Source of the DNA: Ottelia alismoides
Lineage: Eukaryota; Streptophyta; Magnoliopsida; Alismatales; Hydrocharitaceae
Length of the DNA stretch: 64,000 nucleotides
NCBI GenBank assembly: GCA_037367405.1
Contig: JAZKJV010000387.1
Span: 992,001-1,056,000 of the forward strand
Direction: 5' to 3'
Shown: one piece after another, positions 1 to 11,817 of the stretch
How the letters are laid out: the number at the start of each line of letters is the position of its first letter
Position numbering within the stretch: position 1 is the stretch's first letter
Program-made: the position numbers and the translations under genes
Notes under the pieces: generated by a model
The model's database searches: none
Seen by the model: the letters and a program-made list of their open reading frames with translations, nothing else
What the model was told of the DNA's origin: nothing

Positions 1-43
1 GAGTAGTGGGAGTGTAGTATGACCACTTCGGTCAAGTGGGAGA
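1..43 (+). repeat. 3' internal end of an upstream Copia A copy
   Basis: These 43 bases are identical to 4522-4564, the stretch just before the 3' LTR of element A, including its purine-rich tract. Their presence to the left of the first LTR means that another copy of the internal region ends here. The window therefore opens inside a tandem array in which neighbouring copies share an LTR. Confidence 0.9.
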
Positions 44-249
44 TGTTAGCTATTTTTAGATAGTGACCGAGTAGTCATTAGACTCGGTAAATCCCGCACT
101 AATCGGGAGCGGTTAGAGAAATAAACGGGATTAGGCGGTTAGGGTTAGGGCGTACGGGCGCGAGCATGGGCCTATAAAAGAAGAACGGCGCGCTTACGGA
201 AGCCCTCAACCCGGTGACTCGCATCTCCTTTCCCCCCATTTTTCTTACA
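44..249 (+). repeat. 5' LTR of Copia A
   Basis: Starts TGTTAGC and ends TTACA, giving the usual TG...CA termini. It is followed after one base by a tRNA-Met-type primer site. A TATAAAA box lies at 173-179, so the transcript would start near 200 and leave a short R/U5. A telomere-like run (ggttagggttaggg) lies near 137-150. Confidence 0.95.
173..179 (+). promoter_or_regulatory. TATA box in Copia A LTR
   Basis: TATAAAA in the second half of the LTR, where the Pol II promoter of an LTR retrotransposon is expected. The same box is at 4694-4700 in the right LTR. Confidence 0.6.
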
Positions 250-250
250 C

Positions 251-262
251 TGGTATCAGAGC
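251..262 (+). other. Primer binding site of Copia A
   Basis: TGGTATCAGAGC, complementary to the 3' end of plant initiator tRNA-Met, the standard primer of plant Copia elements. It lies one base after the 5' LTR. Confidence 0.9.
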
Positions 263-504
263 CCGCGTCGACGATCCGCCGCTGCGGGTTCCTCGATCCT
301 CCCCTGGGGGTTCTCCGATTCGACACCGCATGCGCCTCAATCCATCTCTACAAGTCGATTCGAGTCGCGAGTTCCTCGACCAGCCACTGCGCCTCTTCGA
401 TCCGCTGCTGCGATTGGATCCTCTTCGATCAGCTGTTGCGATTGAGATTCCAATCTCCGTGTTCTCTTGAACCCATCGGACCGAAGGATAAAGGTATTTG
501 GTAA

Positions 505-3500
505 AGTTCTCTTCCGTACAAGTTTTTTATTATTATTACAGCTGTAAGTCATATCCTCATCTACATACTATTGGTTTGTCCATATCATGATAACTTAGAT
601 AGTATAATTGACACCCCTCCTCCTGAACTCTCCAAAGAAGCCACTGATGTTGAGAAAGCTACCCACAAGAAATTATATGAACAGTGGGAGAAAACAGATA
701 AAAAGGCTCGTAGTTTCATCCTCATACATATGGATGATGATTTGATTAGGGTTTTTGAGGCCCATATATCCACATACGAATTATGGAGAGCGATCAAGGG
801 GAAGTATGACTCCAAGACAGACGTAAATGTACAGCTCCTGTTGCACAAAGAATCCGATAGTGTTATTGAACATGTCAATCGGATGATAGTGATGGCAAAA
901 GATCTGCAGACAGCAGGAACTACAATTCCTGAGAATTTACAGGTGGCAACTATATTGAATAGTCTGCCATCTTCATTCGATATGGCTGCCACCACCTTGA
1001 GGCTAAATGGAGCCATAAAGAGTGTGACCGACCTGCCCGCTCAACTTGCGATTGAGCAGGACTTAACTGCCAGAAGGAAGAAGACTGATGTCTTCGAGGT
1101 TGAACAGGAAGAGGCGCATGCTGTTCATCACAAGAAATATATGGGTCCCATAAAAGCAAAATTCAAGGGAAACCAGCAACAACGTGGAAAAGGACCACGA
1201 GGATCGTGCTATTCTTGCGGAAAATTTGGCCATTTCAAGGCCAACTGTCCCTATAAAGGGGTGAAATCGGGTCCGGCTAAGGTCCCAGAAAATAAGGGCA
1301 AGAAGCACGAATTTGTTGGCGTGGTTGAGTGTAACTCTGCCACGACCGACTGTGAAGGCTGGTGGGTGGACTCTGGTGCCACCCGACATATCGCGAAGAC
1401 CAAAGAGGGACTCGTTGAATTCAAAGAGCTGAAAAAGGGCGAGCAGAGGATCTACATGGGCAATAACACCTACCTGGATGTGGAAGGTGTTGGAACATAT
1501 AGGCTGGATCTTGGGGAGAGTGTGATGACCCTCCAAGATGTTTTCTATGCTCCAGGGATCCGAAGAAATCTGATTTCAGTGGCAGCTCTCCTGAAGAAGA
1601 ATCTGGAAGTTAGATTCTATAATAACCGTGTCTCTATAGGTCGAGATAGAAAAGTCTTTGTAGTCTGCAAATTTGTGCCTGAGCATGACTTATTTTGTAT
1701 CCCTGTTTTTGCTGAATCAATAAAGGGTGATTTGAATTATTCCTTGTGTTTATTGTCTGATTTTGATTTATGGCATATGAGACTAGGGCACCCAGGAAAT
1801 AATAAAATGAATCAAATAATAAAGTTAGATCTATTACCTAACATAACAGGAGCAAGAACATTGCCCTGTGAGCATTGTCTGACCGGAAAAATGACTAGAA
1901 AACCCTTTTCTAGTGGTCAAAGGTCAAAGGAATTGCTAGAGTTGATTCATTCAGATATTTGTGGTCCTCTAAGTGCCAAAACATATGGAAATAAGGAATA
2001 TTTTATTACCTTTATTGATGATTATTCAAGGTTTACCTTTGTATATCTCTTGGAAAGAAAAGCCGAAGCTTTTGAATGCTTTAAGAGATACAAGGCTGAA
2101 GTAGAAACTAAATTGGGTAGACCGATCAAAGTACTTAGGACGGATAGAGGTGGGGAATTTAACTCGAGAGAGTTTAATGACTTTTGCATTCATGCAGGCA
2201 TTGTTCGACATACAACAATGCCATATGTGCCACAACAAAATGGAGTGGCTGAGAGAAAAAATCGAACATTGATGAATGCAGTCAGGTGCATGCTCTCACA
2301 TTCGAGACTCCCAAAGAATTTGTGGGGTGAAGCAGTATTGACTGCAAATTATATACAAAATAGAATTCCCACAAAATCCGTTGAATCCACACCATATGAG
2401 ATATGGAATGGAAGGGTGCCACAGTTAGAACATCTACGTAGATGGGGATGTGAAGCACATGTCTTAGTCCCATATCAGCTTAGAGATAAGCTTGATTTTA
2501 AGACAATGAAGTGCATTTTTATTGGTTATTCAGAGAAATCCAAAGGATATAGGTTTCTACATCAAGAAAGAGGTCTAATTGAGAGTCGTGATGCTACCTT
2601 TCTCGAGAATAAAGAGGATAAGGAAGCGGAATCTGAGGATTTGGAACCTCTAGTTGATTTGCATGATAATGATTCTGACTCGGAAACAGACCTATTAGGA
2701 AGGGAATTTCTTCCTGATGTAGAGGATGAACCTGTGAATATTGATATTCCTTTGGAAGTTGTGGGAGAGCCTAGTCAACCCACTGGTTTAGCAGGAAACA
2801 AAAGACCCAGAACGCAACCTGCATGGATGGGCGACTACCATCTGTATTCTTGCGAGGTTTCGTGTTTTGCTATTGATGAGGATATTATGGATTGTACGGA
2901 TCCAGTGTCCTTTAATGAAGCGATGGCTTCATCTGAGTCAGAATCATGGATGGCCGCCATGAAGGATGAACTTGACTCGATAGACAAAAATGGTGTCTGG
3001 GAACTATGTGACTTACCGGTAGCCAGGAAGTCCATAGGATGTAAATGGGTCTTTAAGAAAAAGTACCGAGCTAACGGTGCAGTTGATAAATATAAAGCAA
3101 GGTTAGTTGCTAAAGGTTATACTCAAAAGGCTTGAATTGATTTCCAGGAAACATATTCTCCCGTTGCTAAATTTGCATCAATTAGGATGATTTTAGCACT
3201 GGTCGCATATATGGATTTGGAACTATTCCAAATGGATGTCAAGACTGCTTTTCTCAATGGAGAATTGAGAGAAGATATATACATGCGACAACCTGATGGT
3301 TTTCAGGTAATTGGTAAGGAGGATATGGTTTATAAATTGAAAAAGTCTCTATATGGATTGAAACAGTCCTCGTGATAGTGGTATCTCAAATTCCATGATA
3401 CAATTATTCAATTGGGTTTTGTGGCTAATAAATTGGATAATTGTGTATATGTCATGCATAGTGCGAGTAAGTTTATGATTTTGTCATTATATGTAGATGA

Positions 3501-4452
3501 CATCTTGCTCGCAGGAAATGACATAGAGATGTTGAATGATATAAAGAATAAATTAAGTTCTGAATTTGAGATGAAGGACATGGGAGAGGCATCCTATGTT
3601 CTTGGAATCCAGATCAGTAGAGACAGAAGCTCAAGAACATTGAGTTTAGATCAAGAGAAGTATTTGCATACGGTATTAAAAAGGTTTGGAATGCAGAACA
3701 GTACTCCTGCCCCTACACCACTTGTGATAGGAAAAAGACTTAGTAAAAGTCAGTGTCCGGGAAAGGGACAAAAACCACTTGATGTTCCATATGCACAAGC
3801 GGTGGGTAGTTTAATGTATGCAATGTTATGTACAAGACCTGATTTGGCTTATCCTGTAAGCCTAGTGAGTAGATATCAAAGTAATCCCGGACAGGCTCAT
3901 TGGGAAGCCATTAAGAGGATTCTTCGATATCTAAAAGGTACTGTACAATTAAAATTGGTTTATCAAGCCGAATCACTTGAAATAGTGGGATATTCCGATG
4001 CTGATTTCGGAGGAGATATTGATGATAGGAAATCCACATCAGGTTACCTTTTCATGTTTGGCGGTGCAGCTGTTTCTTGGGGAAGCAAGAAACAAAGTTG
4101 TGTATCAAGACATACACAAGAAGCTGAATATATTGCATGCAGCATGGCTAGCACTCATGCTGTTTGGATTAGACGTTTTCTTGAAAATTTGGGCCTCGAA
4201 TTGGTCAAAGGACCAGTTGAAATATATTGTGATAATCAAGCCGCTATAAGCTTGATTAACAGTGGGGCAAATAGTTCAAGAGGAAAACACATTGAAATCC
4301 AATATCATTATATTCAGGACATAGCAGCCAAACAAGAAATTAAAGTAACATACATTCCCACAAGTGATATGTTAGCTGATTCTTTCACAAAAGGAATTCC
4401 AGCAGGAACTTATATTAAACATGTTGGTTTAATGGGACTCAGGAACATATGA
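505..4452 (+). pseudogene. Copia A gag-pol, three in-frame stops
   Basis: One reading frame runs from 505 to the stop at 4452, broken by TGA at 3133 and adjacent TGA-TAG at 3373-3378. Domains in order: UBN2-type gag; CCHC zinc knuckle (1207-1248, C-x2-C-x4-H-x4-C); aspartic protease with WWVDSGA (Asp codon 1369); HHCC pre-integrase zinc finger (about 1770-1880); integrase core (about 1950-2280, with TDRGGEF and the Glu of GVAERKN); reverse transcriptase with YVDD at 3490-3501; RNase H with SDADFGG and DNQAA (about 3990-4300). No ATG occurs in frame between the stop at 502 and the conserved DTPPPE region of gag, and the N-terminal part that normally precedes this region is absent, so a deletion of the gag start is likely. 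The product cannot be made as one protein. Confidence 0.92.
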
Positions 4453-4554
4453 GTCAACTAGAAGGCATTCAAGTAAATTGAAGCCTTGGGAATAAACATC
4501 TCTACAATATAGACACCTCACGAGTAGTGGGAGTGTAGTATGACCACTTCGGTC

Positions 4555-4770
4555 AAGTGGGAGATGTTAGCTATTTTTAGATAGTGACCGAGTAGTCATT
4601 AGACTCGGTAAATCCCGCACTAATCGGGAGCGGTTAGAGAAATAAACGGGATTAGGCGGTTAGGGTTAGGGCGTACGGGCGCGAGCATGGGCCTATAAAA
4701 GAAGAACGGCGCGCTTACGGAAGCCCTCAACCCGGTGACTCGCATCTCCTTTCCCCCCATTTTTCTTACA
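4555..4770 (+). repeat. Polypurine tract and 3' LTR of Copia A
   Basis: The purine-rich aagtgggaga at 4555-4564 directly precedes the 206-bp 3' LTR (4565-4770, TGTTAGC...TTACA). I found no difference between it and the left LTR. Confidence 0.92.
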
Positions 4771-6190
4771 ATAGGAATCTACAGTTGATCGACTATCCTT
4801 CTTGTCCGTGTGATAATATTCTAAAATTAGAGTGTATATACATGGTAGCATCATTGAAAAAGATCCATACTTATTTTCACGTGTAGAGATTTAAATTACA
4901 AAAATTGGGAATACGTTAAGAGACCTTATTCTATGTATCTACAACAATAACTCGTATGACGTGTATGCTTGGTATACAAGGAAAACACCCTTATAGAAAC
5001 AAAATTATAAATAATTTTTATGCTCTTTGAGCTTCACGTAAAACCTTTCCTTAATTAATTCCTTAAAATAACAAGTTTTAAAGACGTGCACTGGTAATAT
5101 ATATAGAAAGTTTTGCCTAATTACACTAAAAAGGAAGGATCTAAGCCAATTTAAGAATCTTATAACATTATCAACCATATTTCACGGCCTGGAAGTTGAC
5201 CATACAAGCATTTTAGAGCAAGGTTTCGATCGCAACCAGTTCTTATCAAAAGTCCAACTAAAGATTTCATTTAATCATAAGTAGGTAATAGGTCGAGATT
5301 GATCACGGATACAAAGAAAGATTAATAACATAGATTAACACACGTTATTAAGTAATAAGAGACTTCCTTGTTAACAGAATTCCCAATGTTATGTCATCAA
5401 AACTCTCTAACAACCAACATATTTTACGATAATCAATTCCTTTTTGACGTCAAGATAAATCATCTAGTAATAGGGTGACTTACACGAGTTATCGCATGAA
5501 ACATGGCGGAATGATCTCATAAAGTGCATGCGATAAACCAACAGCAAGAGGCGATCCAGGGGTTGGATCAAAATCGAACAATCATCCCCTAAAACCACAA
5601 TCTCCAATATCGCAAGGTATGCGAAAGAAAAAGGAGAAGGGCGACATCCGTTACCTTCACGTGAACCTTTGATCCGAGCACACGATCAACGATCCGAGTG
5701 CAGCGACGTCTTCCCCTTGCAACGATGCTCTTCCTCCTCTCATCGTAACGAAGCTCCGGAGCCTCGTGTCTCGCCAACGGGAAGAGTTTCTTCCTCTCGT
5801 CTCTCTAGGGAAGAAGAACGAAGAATCAAATTGGAGAAGGGTGAGAATGGAAAGAGATCAATGTGGTTTTAAAGACAATTCAAAGGTGAAGAATAGGAAA
5901 TAAGGTTGTCAATTTTGAGGTGAAATTATGCCTCAAAATATCTCCAACGTATGCAATAGGGTGCAAATCCGCGGGTCTACCTTCCAAAATTGTCCCTGAC
6001 TATAGTTCACTAAAACAGGCATAACTTCCTCATACGAACTTGGATTTACGCAATCTTGGTCTCGTTGGAAAGCTTACGACGAGACGCTTCTAATGAGTAT
6101 GACATTGTATATGTTTTAAATCGGAAAAAGCTGAAATTTACGAGGCGTTACAAAACCCCTTACCTTATAGGGCTTATTCAGTCCATGAAC
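4771..6190. other. Non-coding; possible decayed Gypsy LTR/UTR, minus strand
   Basis: No gene is seen. The stretch 5520-6180 resembles the reverse strand of LTR or leader sequence common in plant chromovirus-type Gypsy elements: a GC-richer block with short frames around 5640-5830, then a phrase about 6020-6100. No LTR pair, primer site or coding domain is visible, so this is a weak assignment from general recollection of such sequences. Confidence 0.3.
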
Positions 6191-6212
6191 ATTGCAAACG
6201 ACTATTTATATT

Positions 6213-6376
6213 GTTGATCCTGTGAGAGCTAAAAACTGTGAGAGCATGAGAGCAGTGAATCTGGACCATAGATTCTACTCTTCTCTCTCCTCCTGCAACC
6301 AATCAGGAGAGAGATCACAGAATCTACTGGCCCAGAATCACTACTCTCATAGTTTTTGGCTCTCACGGGATCAACC
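6213..6376. mobile_element. Foldback MITE, about 164 bp
   Basis: The two ends are inverted repeats of about 33 bp with four mismatches (left gttgatcctgtgagag, right its complement with one change), separated by about 100 bp. The inner part is also partly self-complementary. Length and structure fit a miniature inverted-repeat element. I cannot define the target duplication. Confidence 0.6.
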
Positions 6377-6498
6377 CTCTCTCTCTATATATAATATATA
6401 TATGGGGAGACTTGTCGTGAGTAGTGGCGAGGGTGGGATAGGAACGTGTAGTCTACGGGTACAACCTCCATAAACTTCATCGAATCCGGTGGAGGGGG

Positions 6499-7023
6499 TT
6501 AAGGATGAATTTCACCATCCCTTGAAGCAACCTTAGATGGGCCAGTAATCGCAGCAGGTTGAGTGTTGGGAATGGGGACAATCTCCACCTCCACCTCGAC
6601 TAAGGGAGCCAGTGGGGCAGAGGTTGCGATTTGGGCTACTCCAGTAGTGGTTGGGTCACCAACAACGGGGGTATGTGGACGTTAAGTCGTCTTATGGCCA
6701 AAGGAGATGCAATGCTCATAGAGGAAGGCAACATCTTCCCCATCAAGGATGTCAAGAGGCATGAACTCTATAGGGCAAGGAGAGGGCAGTGAAGATGATA
6801 TACCACAGACATCTTGCCAAAGACAACCTAGAAAGGGGAAGGGCTGTGGAGGGAAGAGCTTGCGAGGTGTAAGGGAGTGTTTTCGAGTATGTAGGAAAGG
6901 GGGTGATGCACGGTGGAGGCTGGAGAGAGCAGGAGCTGAAAGGTAGACTCGAGTTGATGTAGGAATGCCCATCGGTGATAAGTGACAGTGGTGACCGAGG
7001 GAGAAAAATGGGGTGACGTGCAT
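6499..7023 (-). pseudogene. Decayed open frame, unknown
   Basis: On the minus strand one frame stays open from about 7023 to 6499, apart from a single TAA at 6682-6684. The translated C-terminal half is rich in Pro, Thr, Val and Glu (for example EVEVEIVPIPNTQPA). I recognise no domain. It may be a relic of a transposon-encoded or captured protein, or a chance frame. Confidence 0.25.
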
Positions 7024-7026
7024 TCG

Positions 7027-7262
7027 ATTCGGGAATAAACATGAATAAGGGTTAAGAATAAGCTGGAATGTGTCAGAATAAGATATTATTTATGTCCGGC
7101 TGGAAGGATATGAATAAGATGGAATAAGATCAAATAAATGTAGATAAGATGGAATAAGGATGAGAATATGAGTGAAATAATAGGGAGGGGAGGGGAATAG
7201 TCGTATGAGGAAGGAGAGGGGAATAACACCCTTATTCTTGGAGCTATTCCCCAAACGAACAC
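7027..7262. mobile_element. MITE rich in GGAATAAG
   Basis: The ends are imperfect inverted repeats (left cgattcgggaataa, right ctattccccaaacga). The body contains many ggaataag units. A relative in opposite base composition lies at 24266-24530. Both carry complementary ends of the type found on hAT-like MITEs, but no duplication is resolved. Confidence 0.45.
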
Positions 7263-7264
7263 AT

Positions 7265-7460
7265 CTATTTGGTTATCGAGTTACATCGAGGTAATCTGAT
7301 TTACCCAACACATTCATTGGTTGAAATTCCATCATAAATCAATGTGACATCACATCACATTCCTTATTGCAAACCTCATAACCATCCAAACAACTACTAT
7401 TCATAGTAGATTACCCCAACTCACTCCATCCCAGTAACAAAACATACATGGGTTGGAGAT
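7265..7460. mobile_element. MITE-like repeat sharing CAACTACTATTCA core
   Basis: The segment containing caaacaactactattca and catcccagtaac is repeated in diverged form around 23830-23895. A third related piece lies at 23900-24030 (ccaacccagcaacctaac). Shared short ends (gtttggtt and aacgaaac) suggest a short DNA transposon family. There is no coding capacity. Confidence 0.4.
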
Positions 7461-7506
7461 GGGAGGAGGGAGGTTGGGATGGGGTTCTACAACACGGTTT
7501 GCTTTT

Positions 7507-7797
7507 ATCCTTTTTTTTGCGAAATCCGTATGTTTTTATGGATTAATATACGCATATTGTTCTATATATCTATTAAATTCCATTTTAATCGAATGTTCTT
7601 AGCTATTTTATCTTAAAGGTCAAAGAAAAAGTCAAATTTGAAATGGATTTGAGACTATTGACTTTTTCTTAAGCTTTAAGATAAAATAGCTAGGAACATC
7701 CAATCAAAATGACATTTTGGTATATATGTAGAACAATATGCATACATTAAATCAATAAGGTTGGATTTTTCAAGAGGGCTTCACGAAAAAAAAGGAT
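7507..7797. mobile_element. Palindromic foldback MITE, about 290 bp
   Basis: The left half and right half are inverted copies over nearly their whole length. The outer ends are ccttttttttgcga and its complement; the inner arms (cttagctattttatctta and complement) meet around a short loop near 7650. The transcript would fold into one long hairpin. Confidence 0.65.
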
Positions 7798-9726
7798 CAC
7801 AGGAGGCCCTACCGTAGAATACTCTACAGCAGAGGATTTGCCCCTCTTGCTTTCATACAAATTGATTAAAATGAACATTTTAAACAAATAACTTTTATGA
7901 GATTATAACTAAAACAAACAATGATCACCAAATAGTTTGTAGATGCAGCATAGCGAAGGTGGGATAAAGAGGTTGATAAAGAATAAAGGAGTTCATTTTC
8001 CTATTCCAACTTTTTTTTTGTCTATGGGATAATTGCAGAAGAATAATGTTTATTCTTTCTCGTGTTTGTTTGTAGTTCAATAGAATGTCCAATTTGCGAA
8101 AGTAAATGTAAATATCGTAGAATAGGATGTATGAACATATGATATAGTAACGATTATCAATAAATGGAAGAAGAATAACTGTTCCTTGAATATTTGTGGA
8201 ACAAAGAAGTTAAATACATATTCCAGAAATAAGAAAAACTCAGAATAAGAAGAGAAGACCTGACTAGCTTTTTTTTATTCTCAACCAAATCCGAAAGTTG
8301 ATCGTCACTAAAACACCCAAATATAGTTCCAAATTTAAAAGTTTAAGAGTGAATTATAATAGTGAGGAGGGGGATTACTGATTGACAACTTAATCTTAAG
8401 TATTTTGATGGATCATTACTCCAGAAAATATCGGCCCCCATTTATGTATGCATCGCCTTATATCTTATTCTTAAATCTTTTTCTCTAAATATTTTAAATT
8501 TCATCATTATCTCATCATCTCTTGTTATTGAACTAACTTTGTGGTAAACATTTTCCATTATGTAGAATTTAAATTGTTTTAGTGGTGACTTTTTTATTTA
8601 TAAAATAATAAGTTGATTTTACATATTCTGATCTTTCAAGGACTTTATGCATGCAAACAAAGGTCACCTTTTGGTAGATATATAAAGAGGTTCATTTTGA
8701 GGTAGTAGTCATTTCATAATAATATCTTTGGGTAAAATATGACTAACATGTGCAAAATATTTCATTTTTGTAAAAAAACGGCATTACTTCATATGATTTA
8801 ATTATGGTCAGTATTTAATTTCAAATAATATTTGTTAGTTTGTATACTCTGCTATTAAAAGTGAAAGTTTATTTGCCGATAATCATGAAATTATATTATC
8901 AACAAACCTTTAATAAAATTAAATTATGAAGTTTCCATTATTTTAATTTATTAAATTTTGAAAAATTAATGCATAGATATTTAAAAAAAATAAAAAAACC
9001 TCCTAAAATATGCACCCAATTTCAAAGGTTTAGCTGAACTTTAAAAAGTAACAGTGTTGTATCCAATTTGAATTTTTTTTACATAGGATATTTAAGTTCT
9101 ACTTAAGGATAGAATGATAGAATAATCAACTTAATTCTTTATGTCTTGGATCATATTCGGTACCATATCATTACATTTTAAAGTTCAGGTATAAGATTGA
9201 AATTGAGTGTATAGTTGGGAGACTTTTACGTATTCTACTCTAGGCATTTATTTTAATATTTAATTTATATGAGATTATATTGTTGTCTATGTAAATTTAT
9301 AAACAACGAAAGAATTATAATTTACTTTCAATTATGCAATTGTAGCTTAATTGCACCATGCTTTAGATGTAGCTTAGGTGTAAAACTTACTTTTATAGAT
9401 GAATTTATCCTATCTATTTAAAATCCTCAGTATATAACAGTGTGTTACCTTTTAGTCCCCTACCATATTTTCCCATTCATTTATACCACATTCCCTTCAC
9501 TTGCAACAATTGATCCACCTATTATAATATCATAATAACGTCATATTAAACGTCCATTTGATCCATGCTTCTCCTACCATATTTCTCTTATTATGATATA
9601 TTTACCCTTTACCTATTAAACTTTCATTCATGATATATTAAACGTCCATTCATTCATTTTTTTCCTGTTAAATAGTTGTATAAACGCATGCTATTTTTAT
9701 TGGCAATAAATGACAGACATCATAGT
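7798..9726. other. AT-rich intergenic DNA
   Basis: No open frame with coding character, no repeat ends and no RNA gene were recognised. The stretch is strongly AT-rich with homopolymer runs. Confidence 0.6.
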
Positions 9727-9735
9727 TTGTTTTAT

Positions 9736-10984
9736 GGGATATTTACACCCATAACTCTGAGTAATATGGTAATTACCCCAGGAACCCTCGGTAATAACGA
9801 ATTACATCCAGAACCCCGAATAATGCTTAACCTTTACATTGCATAACCCTGTGTCAATTTCCGTTTGAATTCTCCGAATGACATCGTATTTACAATATGA
9901 TGCCATTCTGCCAAACCCCTCTCCCAGACAAGCCTCCCCCCGCCCGCGCCCCTCCTCGAAGCGCACCCCCTCCCTCGGCCGAGTTCCTCCTGGAAGCACC
10001 TCCCCCCTCCCGGCCGAGTTCCTCCCGGCCCCCCGCCCACCTCGGGCCGAGTTCCTCCCAGAAGCAACCCCCTGCACCCCTGCTCACCCCCCATACTGCC
10101 CCTGTGCACCCCCTCCCCTGGAAGCCTCCCCGCGTGCCTGCTCGTCCTCCCCCAGCCTCGAATCTCCCCCCACCCTCGGGCTGCGTTCCTCCGGGAAAGA
10201 CCCCTGCCCAGGAGCCCCGCAGAAGCGCCCCCCCGGCCCTGTTGCCCTCCCCCGGCCGAGTTCGTCCCCGCCCGAGCCCTGCGGAAGCCCCTCCGCCCAT
10301 CACTGCTCGAAGCTCCGCCCGCGCCCAGGCCGAGTTCCTCCTGGAAAGCCCCCCTCCCCCGGAAGCCCCCCCGCCCCTGCTCGCCCTCCCCCGACCGAGT
10401 TCATCCCCGCCCGAGCCCTGCGGAAGCCCCTCCGCCCATCCCTGCTCTGCTGGTGAAATCCGCCCGACCTCTGCGGAAGCCCCTCCGCCCGTCCTCTGCA
10501 GAAGCCCCTCCGTCCGCGCCTAGCTCCACCCCTCGGGAGCCCGTGCCCAGCTCCACCCCCTTCCCCCGAGCCCTGCCCTCCCCCGGAGCCCCGAGCCCGC
10601 CCCTCTCCCGGAACCCTCGACGAAACCCCCTCCCCGGCGCCCCGCGCCCAGCTCCACCGCCTCCCCCCGAGCCCTGCCCTCCCCCGGAGCCCCGAGCCCT
10701 CCCCTCCCCCGGAGCCCTCCCGCCATCGACGAAGCCCCCTCCCCCTGGACCTCTTCATTTTTTCCCCTCCTGGACCTCTTCCTCATTCTTTGGATTAATC
10801 TCTGCCATTAGATCACTGCTTGGTTAGATTAACTCAGCTATATGGTTGAGTTAGTGGACTAAATTGACGGAAGGTTATAGGTGTAAAACGGAGCGGTAAT
10901 TCAAGGTTTTGGATGTAATTCGTTATTACCGAGGGTTCCTGGGGTAATTACCATATTACTCAGGGTTATGGGTGTAAATATCCC
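9736..10984. mobile_element. Mutator-like element E1 with GC-rich cargo
   Basis: The ends are long inverted repeats starting GGGATATTTACACCC and continuing for about 100-150 bp (ggtaattacc, aataacgaattaca). Flanks TTGTTTTAT (9727-9735) and TTATTTTAT (10985-10993) form a 9-bp duplication with one mismatch, the Mutator hallmark. The 900-bp interior (about 9900-10790) is extremely C-rich, unlike its AT-rich surroundings, and reads as low-complexity Pro-rich frames in several phases. No transposase is present. Such elements often carry GC-rich host fragments (Pack-MULEs), but I cannot identify a donor gene. Confidence 0.8.
10244..10440. repeat. 58-bp duplicated GC-rich unit inside E1
   Basis: The unit at 10244-10301 recurs at 10383-10440 with only a few changes. 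Shorter motifs such as ccgagttcctcc also recur across 9980-10350. The cargo has grown, at least partly, by internal duplication. Confidence 0.75.
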
Positions 10985-10993
10985 TTATTTTAT

Positions 10994-11815
10994 TGGCAAA
11001 TCAATTGGAACAGCTAAGGCTGCCTTATTGTCGCGTTTGAGAGGACTTAGTCAAAGTCAATGCGAAGAAAATAAATAGCTAAAGAAATAAATGAAGAAAA
11101 CAAACATTTAAAATTCAACTATATAATTTAATGAGCATGTTGTTACCATTGATATTATTGAACAAGCAACCCAATGAATGCACTCAAATACTAGAAAATA
11201 TGATTTGATGCTTATTGCGTATTTGAATGAGGATGAAACCATACAAGTGTAACATGTGTTGATGGAGATTCCATAGGGGTGCTTTGAAATTCACGCAGCA
11301 TTTCAAAGTTGGATCTGTGGGGCATGGTTAATTTTTAGCATGGTCCACAATTATCGACGCCTGAATCTAATACTTAGTCGACGTCTGAGTTAGCCATGTT
11401 TAAGGTTAGTCCTAGCTTAAGTCAACATTTACTTAACATCGTCAAGGTAGTGGAAAATGTGTAATTGTACACATAATAAAATAATTCACATAAAGAAATT
11501 CCTAATTATAAAAATGGGTTCAACATTAAGAGCTTACATATCCAAAAAGTGCTAATGTTCCTAAAAATGTCAAAGCTCTTTACTAATCTTCTTCATTATA
11601 TGGACATGGATCAAACCCCACTGTAGCTTAAAGTGTATGAATGCCATGATATGATAGAATAAACATAAATTAGCACGACTGCCTCATCATCGGCCCATGT
11701 ACGCTTTGCAACATGTAATATTCTCTCGACATAAGCCTTCCTGTTATTGCATCACCTTCTTGGATATTTGGTTCTTCCTCTTCTTCTGGCACCTTGTCAC
11801 CCTAGTCCATTATCT
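10994..11815. other. Intergenic, nothing recognised
   Basis: AT-rich sequence without coding frames, repeat ends or RNA genes that I can support. Confidence 0.5.
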
Positions 11816-11817
11816 AT

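Larger units (their letters stand above)
44..4770 (+). mobile_element. Ty1/Copia LTR retrotransposon A
   Basis: A 4.7-kb element with 206-bp LTRs (44-249 and 4565-4770) that I read as identical. It has a primer site at 251-262, gag-pol in one frame and a purine tract before the right LTR. Domain order is gag, protease, integrase, reverse transcriptase, RNase H, which is the Copia order. No target-site duplication is possible to call, because the left flank is internal Copia sequence and the right flank (ataggaatct) is unrelated. It is defective: the start of gag is missing and three stop codons interrupt pol. The lineage within Copia is not assigned. Confidence 0.95.

Noticed and set aside
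9834..10827. Long overlapping Pro/Gly-rich frames in several phases on both strands
   Set aside because: They result from extreme GC content with few stop codons inside the MULE cargo; no domain, no consistent codon pattern and internal duplications.
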